A stretch of 64,000 bases of DNA from CAIRDP01 sp037138335 (GCA_037138335.1 JBAXIO010000011.1:69246-133245); one strand, 5' to 3'; shown: positions 34,352 to 43,419, numbered from the stretch's first letter. A program made the numbers and translations. Notes: a model not told the origin generated them from the sequence alone.

Positions 34352-36942
34352 TATTCGTTACGGAAGATGAGTTTGCCGTTCTTAGCGTCAAGCAATATCT
34401 CTGCCTCCTTATCCACATTTCCCGAAAGTATCATCTTCGACAACTCGTTCAGGACTTCGCGCTGGATCACCCGTTTGATCGGCCGCGCACCATACTGAGG
34501 GTCGAAGCCGAGGGTTGCGATAAGGTCAATGGCTTTAGGGCCTACATTCAGGTGGATGTCATTGTTTTCGAGCGTCTTCTGTACCTGTTTCAGCTGAAGC
34601 TCAACCACTTTCATGATTTGCTCTTTAGTAAGGGGTTCGAACATAATGATCTCATCCACCCGGTTGAGGAATTCAGGCCTTATGCTTTTCTTCAGCAGTG
34701 CAAAAACCTCATCACGGGTGCGGTTGAGAAGTTCCCCGCGGTTCTTTTCATTGACCGTTTCGAGGTTCTCCTGGATTATGTGGGAACCTATGTTAGAGGT
34801 CATAATGATGATGGTGTTCTTGAAATCGACCGTCCTGCCTTTGTTATCGGTAAGCCGTCCGTCGTCGAGTACCTGCAGCAATATGTTGAACACATCCGGA
34901 TGGGCTTTCTCGATCTCGTCGAGCAGCACAACGCTGTATGGTTTACGGCGGACGGCTTCGGTGAGCTGCCCGCTTTCTTCGTACCCCACGTAACCCGGGG
35001 GTGCGCCAACCAGCCTCGAAACGGTATGCCTTTCCTGGTATTCGCTCATGTCGATCCTCACCATGCTGTTCTCGTTGTTGAACAGGAATTCGGCCAGGGC
35101 CTTGGCAAGTTCCGTCTTTCCAACCCCGGTAGTGCCTAAAAAGATGAATGAACCTATTGGGCGTTTGGTGTCCTGCAATCCTGCGCGGCTGCGGCGGATG
35201 GCATCACTCACGGCAGCAATCGCTTCCTCCTGCCCGACAACGCGCATATGGAGTTCGGTCTCGAGGTTCAGCAATTTCTGGCGTTCACTCTGAAGCATCC
35301 GGCTCACCGGGATACCGGTCCAGCGGGAAACGATGTCGGCAATCTCCTCTGCCCCGATCTCTTCGTTCACCATGGGGGAGTCTTTCTGGATCTCCTGCAG
35401 TTTGACCTTGAATTGCTCGATCTCCTTTTCAGCCTGGGGGATTTTTCCATACCTGATTTCGGCGACAAGCCCCAGGTTCCCGCTGCGGTTGGCCTGTTCG
35501 GCTTCCAGCTTAAGGTTCTCGATTTCCTTTTTACTCGTCTGTATATGTTCGGCTATCTCTTTCTCGGCCTGCCACTTCGAACGAAGCTGGTTGCGCTCGT
35601 CACTTAAATTGGCAATCTCTTCACTCAGGCTTTTGAGCCTGACGGCGTCATTTTCGCGCTTTATGGCTTCGCGTTCGATCTCCAGCTGGCGGATCCTGCG
35701 TTCAATAATCTCAAGCTCTTCAGGTAAGGAATTTATCTCCAGCCTGAGTTTTGATGCAGCTTCGTCAATGAGGTCGATAGCCTTATCAGGGAGGAAGCGT
35801 TCGCTGATATACCTTTGCGAGAGTTCTACGGCAGCAATGATGGCTTCATCCTTAATCCTTACCTTATGATGGGATTCGTATTTCTCCTTGAGTCCCCTCA
35901 GGATTGAAATTGCATCCAGGGTCGAGGGTTCGTCAACGATCACAGGCTGGAACCTGCGCTCCAGCGCCTTGTCTTTCTCAAAATATTTCTGGTATTCTTT
36001 AAGGGTGGTGGCGCCGATAGCCCTTAATTCACCCCTGGCCAGGGCGGGTTTTAAAATATTGGCCGCATCCATCGCCCCTTCGGTTGCGCCGGCTCCAACT
36101 AAAGTGTGGATCTCGTCGATAAAGAGAATGATCTCCCCGTTGGCATTGATGACTTCTTTGACTACCGATTTCAGCCTCTCTTCGAATTCTCCCCTGTACT
36201 TTGCCCCGGCCATCAATGCTCCCATATCGAGCGAAAAGATCTGTTTGCTCTTCAGGTTCTCAGGCACATCCCCGTCGATGATGCGGTGCGCCAGCCCTTC
36301 GGCAATAGCAGTTTTTCCCACGCCCGGTTCACCTATAAGGATGGGGTTGTTCTTGGTTCGCCTGGTTAAGATCTGCAGTATACGGCGGATCTCCTCGTCC
36401 CGTCCAATCACCGGGTCCAGCTTTCCGTCCCTGGCCAGTTCATTAAGGTTGCGGGCGTAACGGTTAAGGGCGTTGTAGTTCTCCTCGGCATTCTGGCTGT
36501 TGACGGTACTTCCCTGCCTTAACTGTTTGATGGCCGATTTGAGTTCTTTTTCAGTCACACCTGAGTCTTTGAGCAGCCTGGAAGTTGCATCACCCGCTGC
36601 CAGTATCCCGAGCAGCAAATGCTCTATGGATACGAATTCATCTTTCATCTCCTGGGCCACGGCCGTAGCTTTCTGCAAGGCCTTATTGGATTCGTTCGAC
36701 AGATAGATCTCACCTCCCGTTACTTTGGGATGGGATTCAACCATCTTGTCGAGGGCTTTGGTCAATACCCCCAGGTTAACATTGAGTTTTTTAAACAGCC
36801 ATGGGAGGACGTTCTCGTCGACATTGAACATGGCTTTTAAAATGTGATCCGGTTCAATAGGCGGGCTTTGAAGGGCATTGGCAATCTCCTGGGCCTTTTG
36901 CACAGCCTCTTCTGCCTTTAATGTAAAGTTGTTAAAATTCAT
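34351..36942 (-). CDS. clpB: ATP-dependent disaggregase ClpB
   Basis: An 863-residue AAA+ disaggregase, the normal ClpB length. The N-terminal Clp-N domain is residues 1-145. The first ATPase module has Walker A GEPGVGKT and Walker B LFIDEIHTLVGAG. The long coiled-coil M domain (about 400-530: ERRIRQLEIEREAIKRENDA ... RSGNLGLVAEIRYGKIPQAEKEIE) distinguishes ClpB from ClpA/ClpC. The second module has GTTGVGKTELAKALAEFLF and VVLLDEIEKAHPDV. It works with DnaK to rescue aggregated proteins in the cytoplasm. AAAGGAG lies at ribosome-binding distance before the ATG. The promoter region is occupied by a hairpin-rich repeat array. Confidence 0.97.
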   Translation of the reverse strand: MNFNNFTLKAEEAVQKAQEIANALQSPPIEPDHILKAMFNVDENVLPWLFKKLNVNLGVLTKALDKMVESHPKVTGGEIYLSNESNKALQKATAVAQEMKDEFVSIEHLLLGILAAGDATSRLLKDSGVTEKELKSAIKQLRQGSTVNSQNAEENYNALNRYARNLNELARDGKLDPVIGRDEEIRRILQILTRRTKNNPILIGEPGVGKTAIAEGLAHRIIDGDVPENLKSKQIFSLDMGALMAGAKYRGEFEERLKSVVKEVINANGEIILFIDEIHTLVGAGATEGAMDAANILKPALARGELRAIGATTLKEYQKYFEKDKALERRFQPVIVDEPSTLDAISILRGLKEKYESHHKVRIKDEAIIAAVELSQRYISERFLPDKAIDLIDEAASKLRLEINSLPEELEIIERRIRQLEIEREAIKRENDAVRLKSLSEEIANLSDERNQLRSKWQAEKEIAEHIQTSKKEIENLKLEAEQANRSGNLGLVAEIRYGKIPQAEKEIEQFKVKLQEIQKDSPMVNEEIGAEEIADIVSRWTGIPVSRMLQSERQKLLNLETELHMRVVGQEEAIAAVSDAIRRSRAGLQDTKRPIGSFIFLGTTGVGKTELAKALAEFLFNNENSMVRIDMSEYQERHTVSRLVGAPPGYVGYEESGQLTEAVRRKPYSVVLLDEIEKAHPDVFNILLQVLDDGRLTDNKGRTVDFKNTIIIMTSNIGSHIIQENLETVNEKNRGELLNRTRDEVFALLKKSIRPEFLNRVDEIIMFEPLTKEQIMKVVELQLKQVQKTLENNDIHLNVGPKAIDLIATLGFDPQYGARPIKRVIQREVLNELSKMILSGNVDKEAEILLDAKNGKLIFRNE

Positions 36943-36965
36943 ATATTATTTCTCCTTTCTGATAA

Positions 36966-37092
36966 AGCGCTCCGCGCCGATGTCTGGATAACTGGATATG
37001 GCGCTTCGCGCCGATAACTTGATAGCTGGATTTGGCGCTGCGCGCCGATAACTGGATATCCAGCTATCCAGCGATCCAGTCATCCAGTCATC
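36966..37092. repeat. Tandem/inverted repeat array A (34-bp period)
   Basis: Three copies of a 34-bp unit begin near 36966, 37000 and 37034. Each starts with a small hairpin of the form GGCGC-TnC-GCGCC (the first copy lacks the first G) and continues with TGGATA-type units (CGATAACTTGATAGCTGG). The last copy switches to the complementary 8-bp unit (TATCCAGC, TATCCAGC, GATCCAGT, CATCCAGT), so the whole array can fold back on itself. It lies in the clpB/CoA-binding divergent region. Confidence 0.85.
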
Positions 37093-37170
37093 AAACCCCC
37101 TGCCACTTGTATAAATCTGCATATTTGTCATAGATCCGGGAAAAATTCCTGCCAGTTTCTCCGGAATTGT

Positions 37171-37178
37171 TAATTTTG
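37171..37178 (+). promoter_or_regulatory. Candidate -7 element for the CoA-binding protein gene
   Basis: TAATTTTG matches TAnnTTTG and lies 22 bp before the TTG start at 37200. No clear -33 box is seen. Its position supports the non-ATG start, since an upstream stop codon at 37185 rules out any earlier start. Confidence 0.4.
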
Positions 37179-37199
37179 TAACAGTAATTTCAAAAGGCT

Positions 37200-37565
37200 T
37201 TGCATCAGAGAAAGACATTGGTTTTAGGTGCCAGCACCAACGAGGAAAGGTACTCTTATCTTGCAGTGAAAAAACTGCTTAAGTATGGGTTCCCTGTATG
37301 TGCCATCGGTCTCAGGGAAGGGGAGATAGACGGAGTTAAAATCCAGCTCCCGGGGACTCCTTTCGAAAATATCCATACGGTAACCATTTATGTAGGGGCG
37401 AAAAACCAGCAGCCATATTACGACTATATCATCAGTCTGGCGCCAAAGCGGGTTATTTTTAACCCGGGCACCCAAAATGTCGATTTTGAGAAGAAACTCC
37501 GGGATGCAGGAATTCATGTGACCCATGCCTGCACACTGATCATGTTATCCAACCAGCTCTATTAA
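37200..37565 (+). CDS. CoA-binding domain protein
   Basis: A 121-residue Rossmann-fold protein of the CoA_binding_2 (YccU-like) family. It begins KTLVLGASTNEERYSYLAVKKLLKYGFPVCAIGLREGEIDGVKI and ends IFNPGTQNVDFEKKLRDAGIHVTHACTLIMLSNQ, both standard. No ATG exists in frame; a TTG at 37200 fits the family's usual N-terminus, and a TTG at 37218 is an alternative. The function of the family is not established beyond binding CoA or related nucleotides. It is divergent from clpB and flanked on both sides by repeat arrays. Confidence 0.85.
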   Translation: MHQRKTLVLGASTNEERYSYLAVKKLLKYGFPVCAIGLREGEIDGVKIQLPGTPFENIHTVTIYVGAKNQQPYYDYIISLAPKRVIFNPGTQNVDFEKKLRDAGIHVTHACTLIMLSNQLY

Positions 37566-37575
37566 ACAGGATGCC

Positions 37576-37712
37576 GGTGCTTCGCGCCGATAGCTGGATA
37601 GCTGGGTAAGGCGCTTCGCGCCGATAGCTTGATATCCAGTTATCCAGTTATCCAGTCATCCAGTCATCCAGTTATCCAGTAATCCAGTAATCCAGCATCC
37701 CGTATCCCGTAT
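37576..37712. repeat. Tandem/inverted repeat array B
   Basis: Two hairpin units (GGTGCTTCGCGCC at 37576 and GGCGCTTCGCGCC at 37610, again 34 bp apart) with TGGATAGC units between them, followed by about nine copies of an 8-bp unit (TATCCAGT, CATCCAGT, AATCCAGT) from about 37633 and a degenerate ATCCCGT tail. It fills most of the 216-bp gap before the T9SS type B gene. Confidence 0.85.
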
Positions 37713-37781
37713 CCTTCATCTGTAATATTTCCTCAAAATTTCCGTTAATATTCTTAATTTAGTACCCGATTTCTGATCCTG

Positions 37782-38915
37782 ATGAAGCGACTTGTTTTTA
37801 TCTTGTTTTTTTTCCCCTCACTGGCTTCCATGGCCCAGATGACAGTTACTGTAACACCTACGGGGACGTTCACCTGGTGTTACAGGGACAGCGTTGGTTA
37901 TACGGCAAAAATTTCAGGGACGGATACGTCACAGGTGGCATACCGCTGGCAGAAGAACGGGGTGGATATCCCCGGGGCCGATTCCTCATTACTTTATTTC
38001 CCGCATGCAAAACCTTCCGATACCGGTGAATACCGCTGCATAGCAAGCAAGTGGGCCATGATCGATACGAGCAATACTGTTATCCTGAAGATGCATCCAA
38101 AGATGCAATTCGACCAGCTTTACCGTTATAATGCCCTGGCCTGCCCGCTTCAATGCAAGGGACAATTCAAAGCCCTGGTTTCGGGCGGAACGCCTTTCAG
38201 TATCTATCCGCCATATATGTACAACTGGCATGGGGGCCATAGCCAGGATACGCTCTGTTTTGGCCTTTGTCCGGGTAAGCACCGGCTTACCGTAACAGAT
38301 TCCCTCGGGTGCAGCATTGACAGCATCTATTTCGTGGATGTGCTCAAGCTTCCGCCGGTGCGCTATACCATCCTTCCGTCCGACACGATCTATCTCTCAA
38401 ATCCAACGGCCACACTGCAGTTCAGCGATACTGTAAGAAAATACATTTCCAACTGGAAATGGTATATGTATTTTAATGTTGACAGCACCATTACTACCTC
38501 AAATGTCAACCCTGTATCGTATACCTACGACCGCAGCGGGCAAATGCTTACACAGATGAGGTACCGCGACAATAACGGATGCGACACCACTTTGCAGGAC
38601 ACACTTACTGTTAAAATAATCAACCTGTTCATCCCAAATGCAATGACCTCCAATCCGCCCAACGATAAACTCACGCTGAAAGAAATTGCAGGGGAAAAGA
38701 GTTACAGGGATATCACGCTCAGCGATGTTTACCTTAGTAACGAATTATGGATCTATGACCGCTGGGGGCGCAAGATCTTTAACACCGTCAATTATGTGAA
38801 CAGCACCTGGGATATCGGGAAACTGCCCGATGGCACCTACTTCTATGTTTTCAAGGGGCACGGATTGTATGGGGATGACATGCACCACGGGTCGATCCAG
38901 GTATTTAAGGAGTAA
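37782..38915 (+). CDS. Secreted Ig-like protein with T9SS type B (gliding-motility-type) C-terminal domain
   Basis: A 377-residue protein. Signal peptide at 1-18 (ending ASMAQ), an Ig-like domain at about 20-102 (VAYRWQKNGVDIPGADSSLLYF, SDTGEYRCIASKW), then a PKD/SprB-like section (CPLQCKGQFKALVSGGTPFSIYPPYMYNWHGGHSQDTLCFGLCPGKHRLTVTDSLGC). The last 95 residues are a type B sorting domain: IPNAMTSNPPNDKLTLKEIA, ELWIYDRWGRKIFNTVNYVNSTWDIGKLPDGTYFYVFKG. It is exported by T9SS and probably acts as a surface adhesin or structural component. Confidence 0.86.
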   Translation: MKRLVFILFFFPSLASMAQMTVTVTPTGTFTWCYRDSVGYTAKISGTDTSQVAYRWQKNGVDIPGADSSLLYFPHAKPSDTGEYRCIASKWAMIDTSNTVILKMHPKMQFDQLYRYNALACPLQCKGQFKALVSGGTPFSIYPPYMYNWHGGHSQDTLCFGLCPGKHRLTVTDSLGCSIDSIYFVDVLKLPPVRYTILPSDTIYLSNPTATLQFSDTVRKYISNWKWYMYFNVDSTITTSNVNPVSYTYDRSGQMLTQMRYRDNNGCDTTLQDTLTVKIINLFIPNAMTSNPPNDKLTLKEIAGEKSYRDITLSDVYLSNELWIYDRWGRKIFNTVNYVNSTWDIGKLPDGTYFYVFKGHGLYGDDMHHGSIQVFKE

Positions 38916-38917
38916 GC

Positions 38918-38980
38918 CTGGATAGCTGGATACTGCGCTTCGCGCCGATGGCTGGATAACTGGATAACAGTGATCCAGCA
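38918..38980. repeat. Tandem/inverted repeat array C
   Basis: CTGGATAGCTGGATACT, the hairpin GCGCTTCGCGCC (38935-38946), CTGGATAACTGGATAAC and a single GATCCAGC. It lies between the convergent ends of the type B T9SS gene and the GH92 gene, 3 bp after the first stop codon, where a terminator would be expected; the hairpin may serve as one. Confidence 0.8.
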
Positions 38981-38993
38981 GTTTCGGGTCTCC

Positions 38994-41387
38994 TTAGTGA
39001 CGGTCATACATATCGAACATCAGTGTTCCCCCTTCCATAAGGTCTTTATGATGGATTACAAGCCCGTCAAGGGGTTTACCGCGTAAACTTACAGATTTTA
39101 CATAAATATTTCTTTCGCTTAGGTTCTTTGCGATGATAGTGAGGGTTTTCCCGTTAGGGAGACTGATGCCTGCCCTGGAAACGCAGGGGCTGCCAATGGA
39201 ATAAGCATCAGTGCCGGGGCAGACGGGATAAAAGCCCAGGCTGCTGAAAATGTACCAGGCGCTCATCTGTCCGCAATCATCGTTCCCGCATAATCCGTCC
39301 ACGGCATCTTTATACATTGAGTTGATGATCTTATGGATCATGGCCTGGGTTTTCCATGGCTGGGAGGTCCAGTTGTAGAGATAGGGGATATGGTGGCTGG
39401 GCTCGTTGCCGTGCACGTAATTCCCGATCAAACCTTCCCTGGTCACATCCTCGGTCTCTGCAAAATATTTATCGTCAAGGTGCATGCTGAACAGGGAATC
39501 CAGGCGGGTAATAAAAGCCTTATCCCCTCCCATCAGGCTGATCAGTCCGGGTATATCCTGCTGCACGTGAAAGGAATAGTTCCACGAGTTCCCTTCCACG
39601 AAACCCTGGTTGGAAGTGCTGAGCGGGTCGAATACCTTTTTAAACGTGCCATCGGCATTTTTAGGCCGCATGAAGCCTGTCTGGCGGTCGAACACATTCC
39701 TGTAATTCTCCGAATGTTTCTGGTACCTTGCAATTTCGGCGCCGGCAAACATCTGCAGCATGGGCCCAGAAGCCGAATCGTCGGCAACCGCATCGGCAAA
39801 TTTTGCAATAGTGAAGTCGTCGTATGCATACTCCAGTGTCACCGAAGCAGCGCTGGCGCTTTTTTCAAGGGGCACATACCCCAGCCTGACATAGTCGCTT
39901 ATTCCTTCATAATACTTGTTTGCGGATGTGGCGGTACAGGCACGCAGGGCTTTTTCCGGATCAAAGCCCCTTACACCCTTCACCCAGGCATCGGCAATCA
40001 CCGCAACGCTGTGATAGCCTGTCATACACCAGTCCTCGTTCCCGTGGAAAGACCATACGGGGAGCATCTTTTCGGGGCTCTGGTCGAAATGGGCCAGCAT
40101 GGATGAGATCATGTCGCTGCTTTGCCGGGGATAAAGCCAGGTATAGAGCGGATGAAGGGCGCGGTACGTGTCCCAGAGGGAAAATACTGTATAGTTGGTG
40201 AACCCTTTTGCCGTATGTACTTCCTGGTCAATCCCCCTGTATCTCCCGTCAACATCCTGGTAGATCACAGGGTTCATGAGAACATGGTAAAAGGAAGTAT
40301 AGAACGATGCCATCTGCGACCGCTGGCTGCCGGGCGTTGGACCCGGCGCTTCAATCCTGATGCGGGAAAGCTCATTCTCCCAGTTCTGATGGGCAAGCCG
40401 GCATATCCACTCAAAATCCCAGTTCGGTATCTCTGCCTTCAGGTTCGTAAGGGCGCCTTCCATGCTTACCGCCGAGAGGCCGATTTTAAGGCATACCTGT
40501 TCACCTTTTTCTGTACTGAATCCGAACCAGGCCCTGATCTTTTTACCCGCCATCTCCGGAAAATTGCGGTACTGGTTGAACCTGCGCCAGAAACCACGGT
40601 AGACGGGTTTATCCGAGTTACGCCATCCGCATTCAGTAAAAGGCCTGGAAAAAGCCATTGCAAAATACATATACCTGGTTCTGCCCCAGCCGCTGGTAAT
40701 CCTGTAACCGGTAATGAGGGTGTCGTTGACCACGCGGATATAGGCCCACAGCACTTTGCCATCATAATTGTAGATGCCGTGAAGCATGTCGAGGATGATG
40801 CGCGACGAATCGCAGGCCGGGTATGTGTAACGGTGGAAGCCACAGTGCAATGTAGCTGTGAGCTCTGCTGTCACGTTCGGGTCGTCGAGATGCACCTGGT
40901 AATAACCCGGTTCTGCTTTTTCGGTTTCATGCCTGAATACCGAACGATACCCCTTCTCAGGATGATCGGCAGTTCCCGGGTTAAGCTGCAACGGCCCGGT
41001 TTGGGGCATGATGAGGAAGTCGCCAAGGTCGGAATGCCCGGTGCCGTTGAAATGGGTATGGCTGAAGCCGACGATGGTCTTGTCGCCATACTGGTACCCG
41101 GCGCAATACCTGTAGACAGGCGGATTGTATTTCCCGTCCATATCGTATGGGATGGTATCGGTATCGGGACTGAGCTGGACAAAACCGAAAGGCAGGCATG
41201 CCCCCGGAAAGGTATGCCCCATCTCTTTTGTCCCGATAAACGGATTGACAAAGGAAGTGAGAGGCTGGGAGAAAGCCCCGGGGGAGTGGAAGAAGAACAG
41301 GGCGAAACAGAGGAAATTTATTAATGTTGCAGGAAAGGTGATGCAGGATACAGAATGGGGGATAAGGGATTGATGAAGTTTTATCAT
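38994..41387 (-). CDS. GH92 family alpha-mannosidase-like glycosidase
   Basis: About 797 residues from the ATG at 41385-41387 (MIKLHQSLIPH); an earlier GTG is in frame. A signal segment ends near GAFSQ. The start of the mature protein, FVNPFIGTKEMGHTFPGACLPFGFVQLSPDT, is diagnostic for GH92, as are GFSHTHFNGTGHSDLGDFLIMP, YTVFSLWDTYRALHPLYTWLYP, YVHGNEPSHHIPYLYNW and GLCGNDDCGQMSAWYIFSSLGFYPVCPGTDAYSIGSP. The conserved acidic residues (GNDDCGQMS) are present. Family members are calcium-dependent exo-alpha-mannosidases that act on N-glycans or mannans. The protein is probably periplasmic or surface-exposed. No SusC/D pair or other glycosidase is adjacent. Confidence 0.94.
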   Translation of the reverse strand: MIKLHQSLIPHSVSCITFPATLINFLCFALFFFHSPGAFSQPLTSFVNPFIGTKEMGHTFPGACLPFGFVQLSPDTDTIPYDMDGKYNPPVYRYCAGYQYGDKTIVGFSHTHFNGTGHSDLGDFLIMPQTGPLQLNPGTADHPEKGYRSVFRHETEKAEPGYYQVHLDDPNVTAELTATLHCGFHRYTYPACDSSRIILDMLHGIYNYDGKVLWAYIRVVNDTLITGYRITSGWGRTRYMYFAMAFSRPFTECGWRNSDKPVYRGFWRRFNQYRNFPEMAGKKIRAWFGFSTEKGEQVCLKIGLSAVSMEGALTNLKAEIPNWDFEWICRLAHQNWENELSRIRIEAPGPTPGSQRSQMASFYTSFYHVLMNPVIYQDVDGRYRGIDQEVHTAKGFTNYTVFSLWDTYRALHPLYTWLYPRQSSDMISSMLAHFDQSPEKMLPVWSFHGNEDWCMTGYHSVAVIADAWVKGVRGFDPEKALRACTATSANKYYEGISDYVRLGYVPLEKSASAASVTLEYAYDDFTIAKFADAVADDSASGPMLQMFAGAEIARYQKHSENYRNVFDRQTGFMRPKNADGTFKKVFDPLSTSNQGFVEGNSWNYSFHVQQDIPGLISLMGGDKAFITRLDSLFSMHLDDKYFAETEDVTREGLIGNYVHGNEPSHHIPYLYNWTSQPWKTQAMIHKIINSMYKDAVDGLCGNDDCGQMSAWYIFSSLGFYPVCPGTDAYSIGSPCVSRAGISLPNGKTLTIIAKNLSERNIYVKSVSLRGKPLDGLVIHHKDLMEGGTLMFDMYDRH

Positions 41388-41489
41388 GGGCTGGAATTGT
41401 ATTATACAAAGGTAGGGAATCACGTGATTTTTTTAAGTAGAAGATACCGGATAGTTTCTGTTGTTCTTATTCCTGTTAAGAACCTTTTC

Positions 41490-41520
41490 TTGCTTTGAGC
41501 GGTTTCAGTTATTATATTTG
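41490..41520 (+). promoter_or_regulatory. Candidate promoter of the L-domain T9SS gene
   Basis: TTG (41490-41492) is followed after 20 bp by TATATTTG (41513-41520), an exact TAnnTTTG. The expected transcript start near 41526 is about 43 bp before the ATG at 41569 and excludes a longer frame that begins at 41461. Confidence 0.6.
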
Positions 41521-41568
41521 TATGTTTTATATAACTCCATGGTTCCGGTTTCTCAAATCGCATACCAG

Positions 41569-42633
41569 ATGAAAAAGTTTTTCATTTTCCTCTCCGGCTT
41601 TTTGCTCACAGTGGTGGCGTCCGCCCAGCCTTGCCTGCACGAGGGGAGGGGCTTTTATTCTCAGGATGACGTCGACCTGTTTCATCGTGATAATCCCAAT
41701 TGCACCGTGATCCAGGGGGATGTCATTATCAGCGGGGGCGACATCAAGAACCTTGACAGCCTTAGGGGGTTGGTTGCCATCGAGGGCTACCTCGACATTT
41801 CACATACCGAGCTCCTTGGCGACCTGTCAGGGCTTGACAGCCTGAGATCTGTCGGCGGCCATTTTGGAATCTATTCCAATCTCAATCTTCGTACATTGAA
41901 AGGGCTGGGGCACTTGCTGGCGGTTGGCGATAACTTTGAGATATTTGACAACCCCATTCTCAGGGACCTTAAAGGCCTGGATACCCTGTCGACTGTGGGA
42001 AGGAATTTCTGGGTAGGGTCCAATCCCGTTCTGGATACATTGAAAGCTCTTACCAACCTCAGGTTAATAAGCGGCCTTTTGCAGATCAATGACAATGCCG
42101 CGCTGAAAAGCCTCAGTGAACTCCGGAACCTGAAGAATCTTGGTGAGGAACTTTTAATTTATTCCAACCCATCCCTGCAATCACTTAGCGGGCTTGACAG
42201 CATCCGTCCAGGGATGATCCCTGCCATTTCCATTTATAATAACCAGGTCCTCTCGGTTTGCGACGTATACAGCGTATGCAAGTACTTTGATGTCACCTGG
42301 GGAAGTGTGACAATATATGATAACAAGGTTGGCTGCAACAACAAGGCTGAAGTGAAAGCAGGCTGTGATACCCTGGGTGTTCCGGCCATGCCGCCGGGCA
42401 TGCCTATTCTAATTTACCCGAATCCAACCAGCGGCACATTGAGCATACAGATAACAGGCAGCACTCAGCAGTTTCTTGCCAGCCTCACAGATGTCACAGG
42501 CCGGGAAGCGCTCAGCCTTTCCTTAACCGATCCCGAAACACTGATTGATATAGGGAAATTGCCGGGCGGCGTATACTTTTTAAAGCTCAGGTCGGGGAGC
42601 CGGAACTTTGCTTCAAAGATTGTTAAATACTGA
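41569..42633 (+). CDS. Secreted receptor-L-domain-like (leucine-rich) protein with T9SS domain
   Basis: A 354-residue protein from the ATG at 41569 (MKKFFIFLSGF). Signal peptide at 1-20 (ending VASAQ). Residues 35-270 are degenerate leucine-rich/receptor-L repeats of about 23 residues: LRGLVAIEGYLDISHTELLGDLSGLDSLRSVGGHFGIYSN, LKGLGHLLAVGDNFEIFDNP and so on. Each repeat has the IxxNPxLxxLxGL core. The C-terminus (IYPNPTSGTLSIQ ... LRSGSRNFASKIVKY) is a type A T9SS domain. It is probably a surface binding protein. No enzyme is suggested. Confidence 0.83.
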   Translation: MKKFFIFLSGFLLTVVASAQPCLHEGRGFYSQDDVDLFHRDNPNCTVIQGDVIISGGDIKNLDSLRGLVAIEGYLDISHTELLGDLSGLDSLRSVGGHFGIYSNLNLRTLKGLGHLLAVGDNFEIFDNPILRDLKGLDTLSTVGRNFWVGSNPVLDTLKALTNLRLISGLLQINDNAALKSLSELRNLKNLGEELLIYSNPSLQSLSGLDSIRPGMIPAISIYNNQVLSVCDVYSVCKYFDVTWGSVTIYDNKVGCNNKAEVKAGCDTLGVPAMPPGMPILIYPNPTSGTLSIQITGSTQQFLASLTDVTGREALSLSLTDPETLIDIGKLPGGVYFLKLRSGSRNFASKIVKY

Positions 42634-42762
42634 AGGCCCGGCTGACACGGCCTGTTACCGTTATCAATTATATCTCCCTCATCACGATCCCGGTTGGCAG
42701 GCGGCCGCAATGATCACTGGGCCTTCACGAACTTTCTGTACTTTTACAAAAAAATCAAATTC

Positions 42763-43419
42763 ATGCGCCAGCAGGAACGCTACTCTAAAGTCATTGAATA
42801 TTTTCTCGCCCACCGCCCCACGGCCGAAACCGAGCTCGTTTATACAGACCCATACCAGCTTGCGGTTGCTGTGATCCTTTCGGCCCAGTGCACCGATAAA
42901 AGGGTGAATATGATCACTCCGGGATTATTTAAAAAATACCCTACATCCTTTAGCCTTGCGGAAGCGAAGCATGAGGAGGTGTTCGAACTGGTCAGGAGCT
43001 GTTCTTACCCGAACAATAAAACGAAAAATATTATCGGTATGGCCCAGGCCCTGGTCAGGGATTTTAACAATATCATGCCTTCGGATGTGGATGAATTGCA
43101 GAAACTTCCGGGTATCGGCCGCAAGAGTGCGAATGTGCTGGCTGCTGTGATCTTCAATAAGCCGGCAATGGCGGTGGATACCCATGTTCACAGGGTGAGT
43201 GCGAGGATTGGGCTTACCATAAATGCAAAGAATCCCTTTCAAACGGAAATGCAGCTTGTCAAGAATATCCCCGAAAACCTTATCCCAATCGCCCACCACT
43301 GGCTTATCCTGCATGGGAGGTATGTATGCATGGCGCGCAAACCCAAATGCGGGGAATGCGGGCTGAAAGGGATATGCAAGTACTACCAGGGGCAAAAAAG
43401 AAAGGGGATAGCTGGATAG
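42763..43419 (+). CDS. nth: Endonuclease III
   Basis: A 218-residue base-excision-repair glycosylase/AP lyase from the ATG at 42763 (MRQQERYSKVIEYFL). The helix-hairpin-helix LPGIGRKSAN (115-124) supplies the catalytic Lys121, and the catalytic Asp139 is in MAVDTHVHRVSARIGL. The 4Fe-4S cluster loop C-x6-C-x2-C-x5-C (CMARKPKCGECGLKGIC) is complete. It removes oxidised pyrimidines from DNA. The last codons (GIAG then TAG) are formed by the first units of repeat array D, so the original C-terminus may have been slightly different. Confidence 0.95.
   Translation: MRQQERYSKVIEYFLAHRPTAETELVYTDPYQLAVAVILSAQCTDKRVNMITPGLFKKYPTSFSLAEAKHEEVFELVRSCSYPNNKTKNIIGMAQALVRDFNNIMPSDVDELQKLPGIGRKSANVLAAVIFNKPAMAVDTHVHRVSARIGLTINAKNPFQTEMQLVKNIPENLIPIAHHWLILHGRYVCMARKPKCGECGLKGICKYYQGQKRKGIAG

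Noticed and set aside
36946..37218. Minus-strand 90-codon open frame between clpB and the CoA-binding gene
   Set aside because: It is translated from repeat array A and the promoter region; the residues follow the repeat period and match nothing.
37576..37712. Regular spacing suggested a CRISPR-like array
   Set aside because: The units are 8 bp and 34 bp with no unique spacers of constant length, and no cas gene is present.
40122..41324. Plus-strand 400-codon open frame opposite the GH92 gene
   Set aside because: It is an antisense shadow of a strongly conserved gene, with no ribosome-binding site and no family features.
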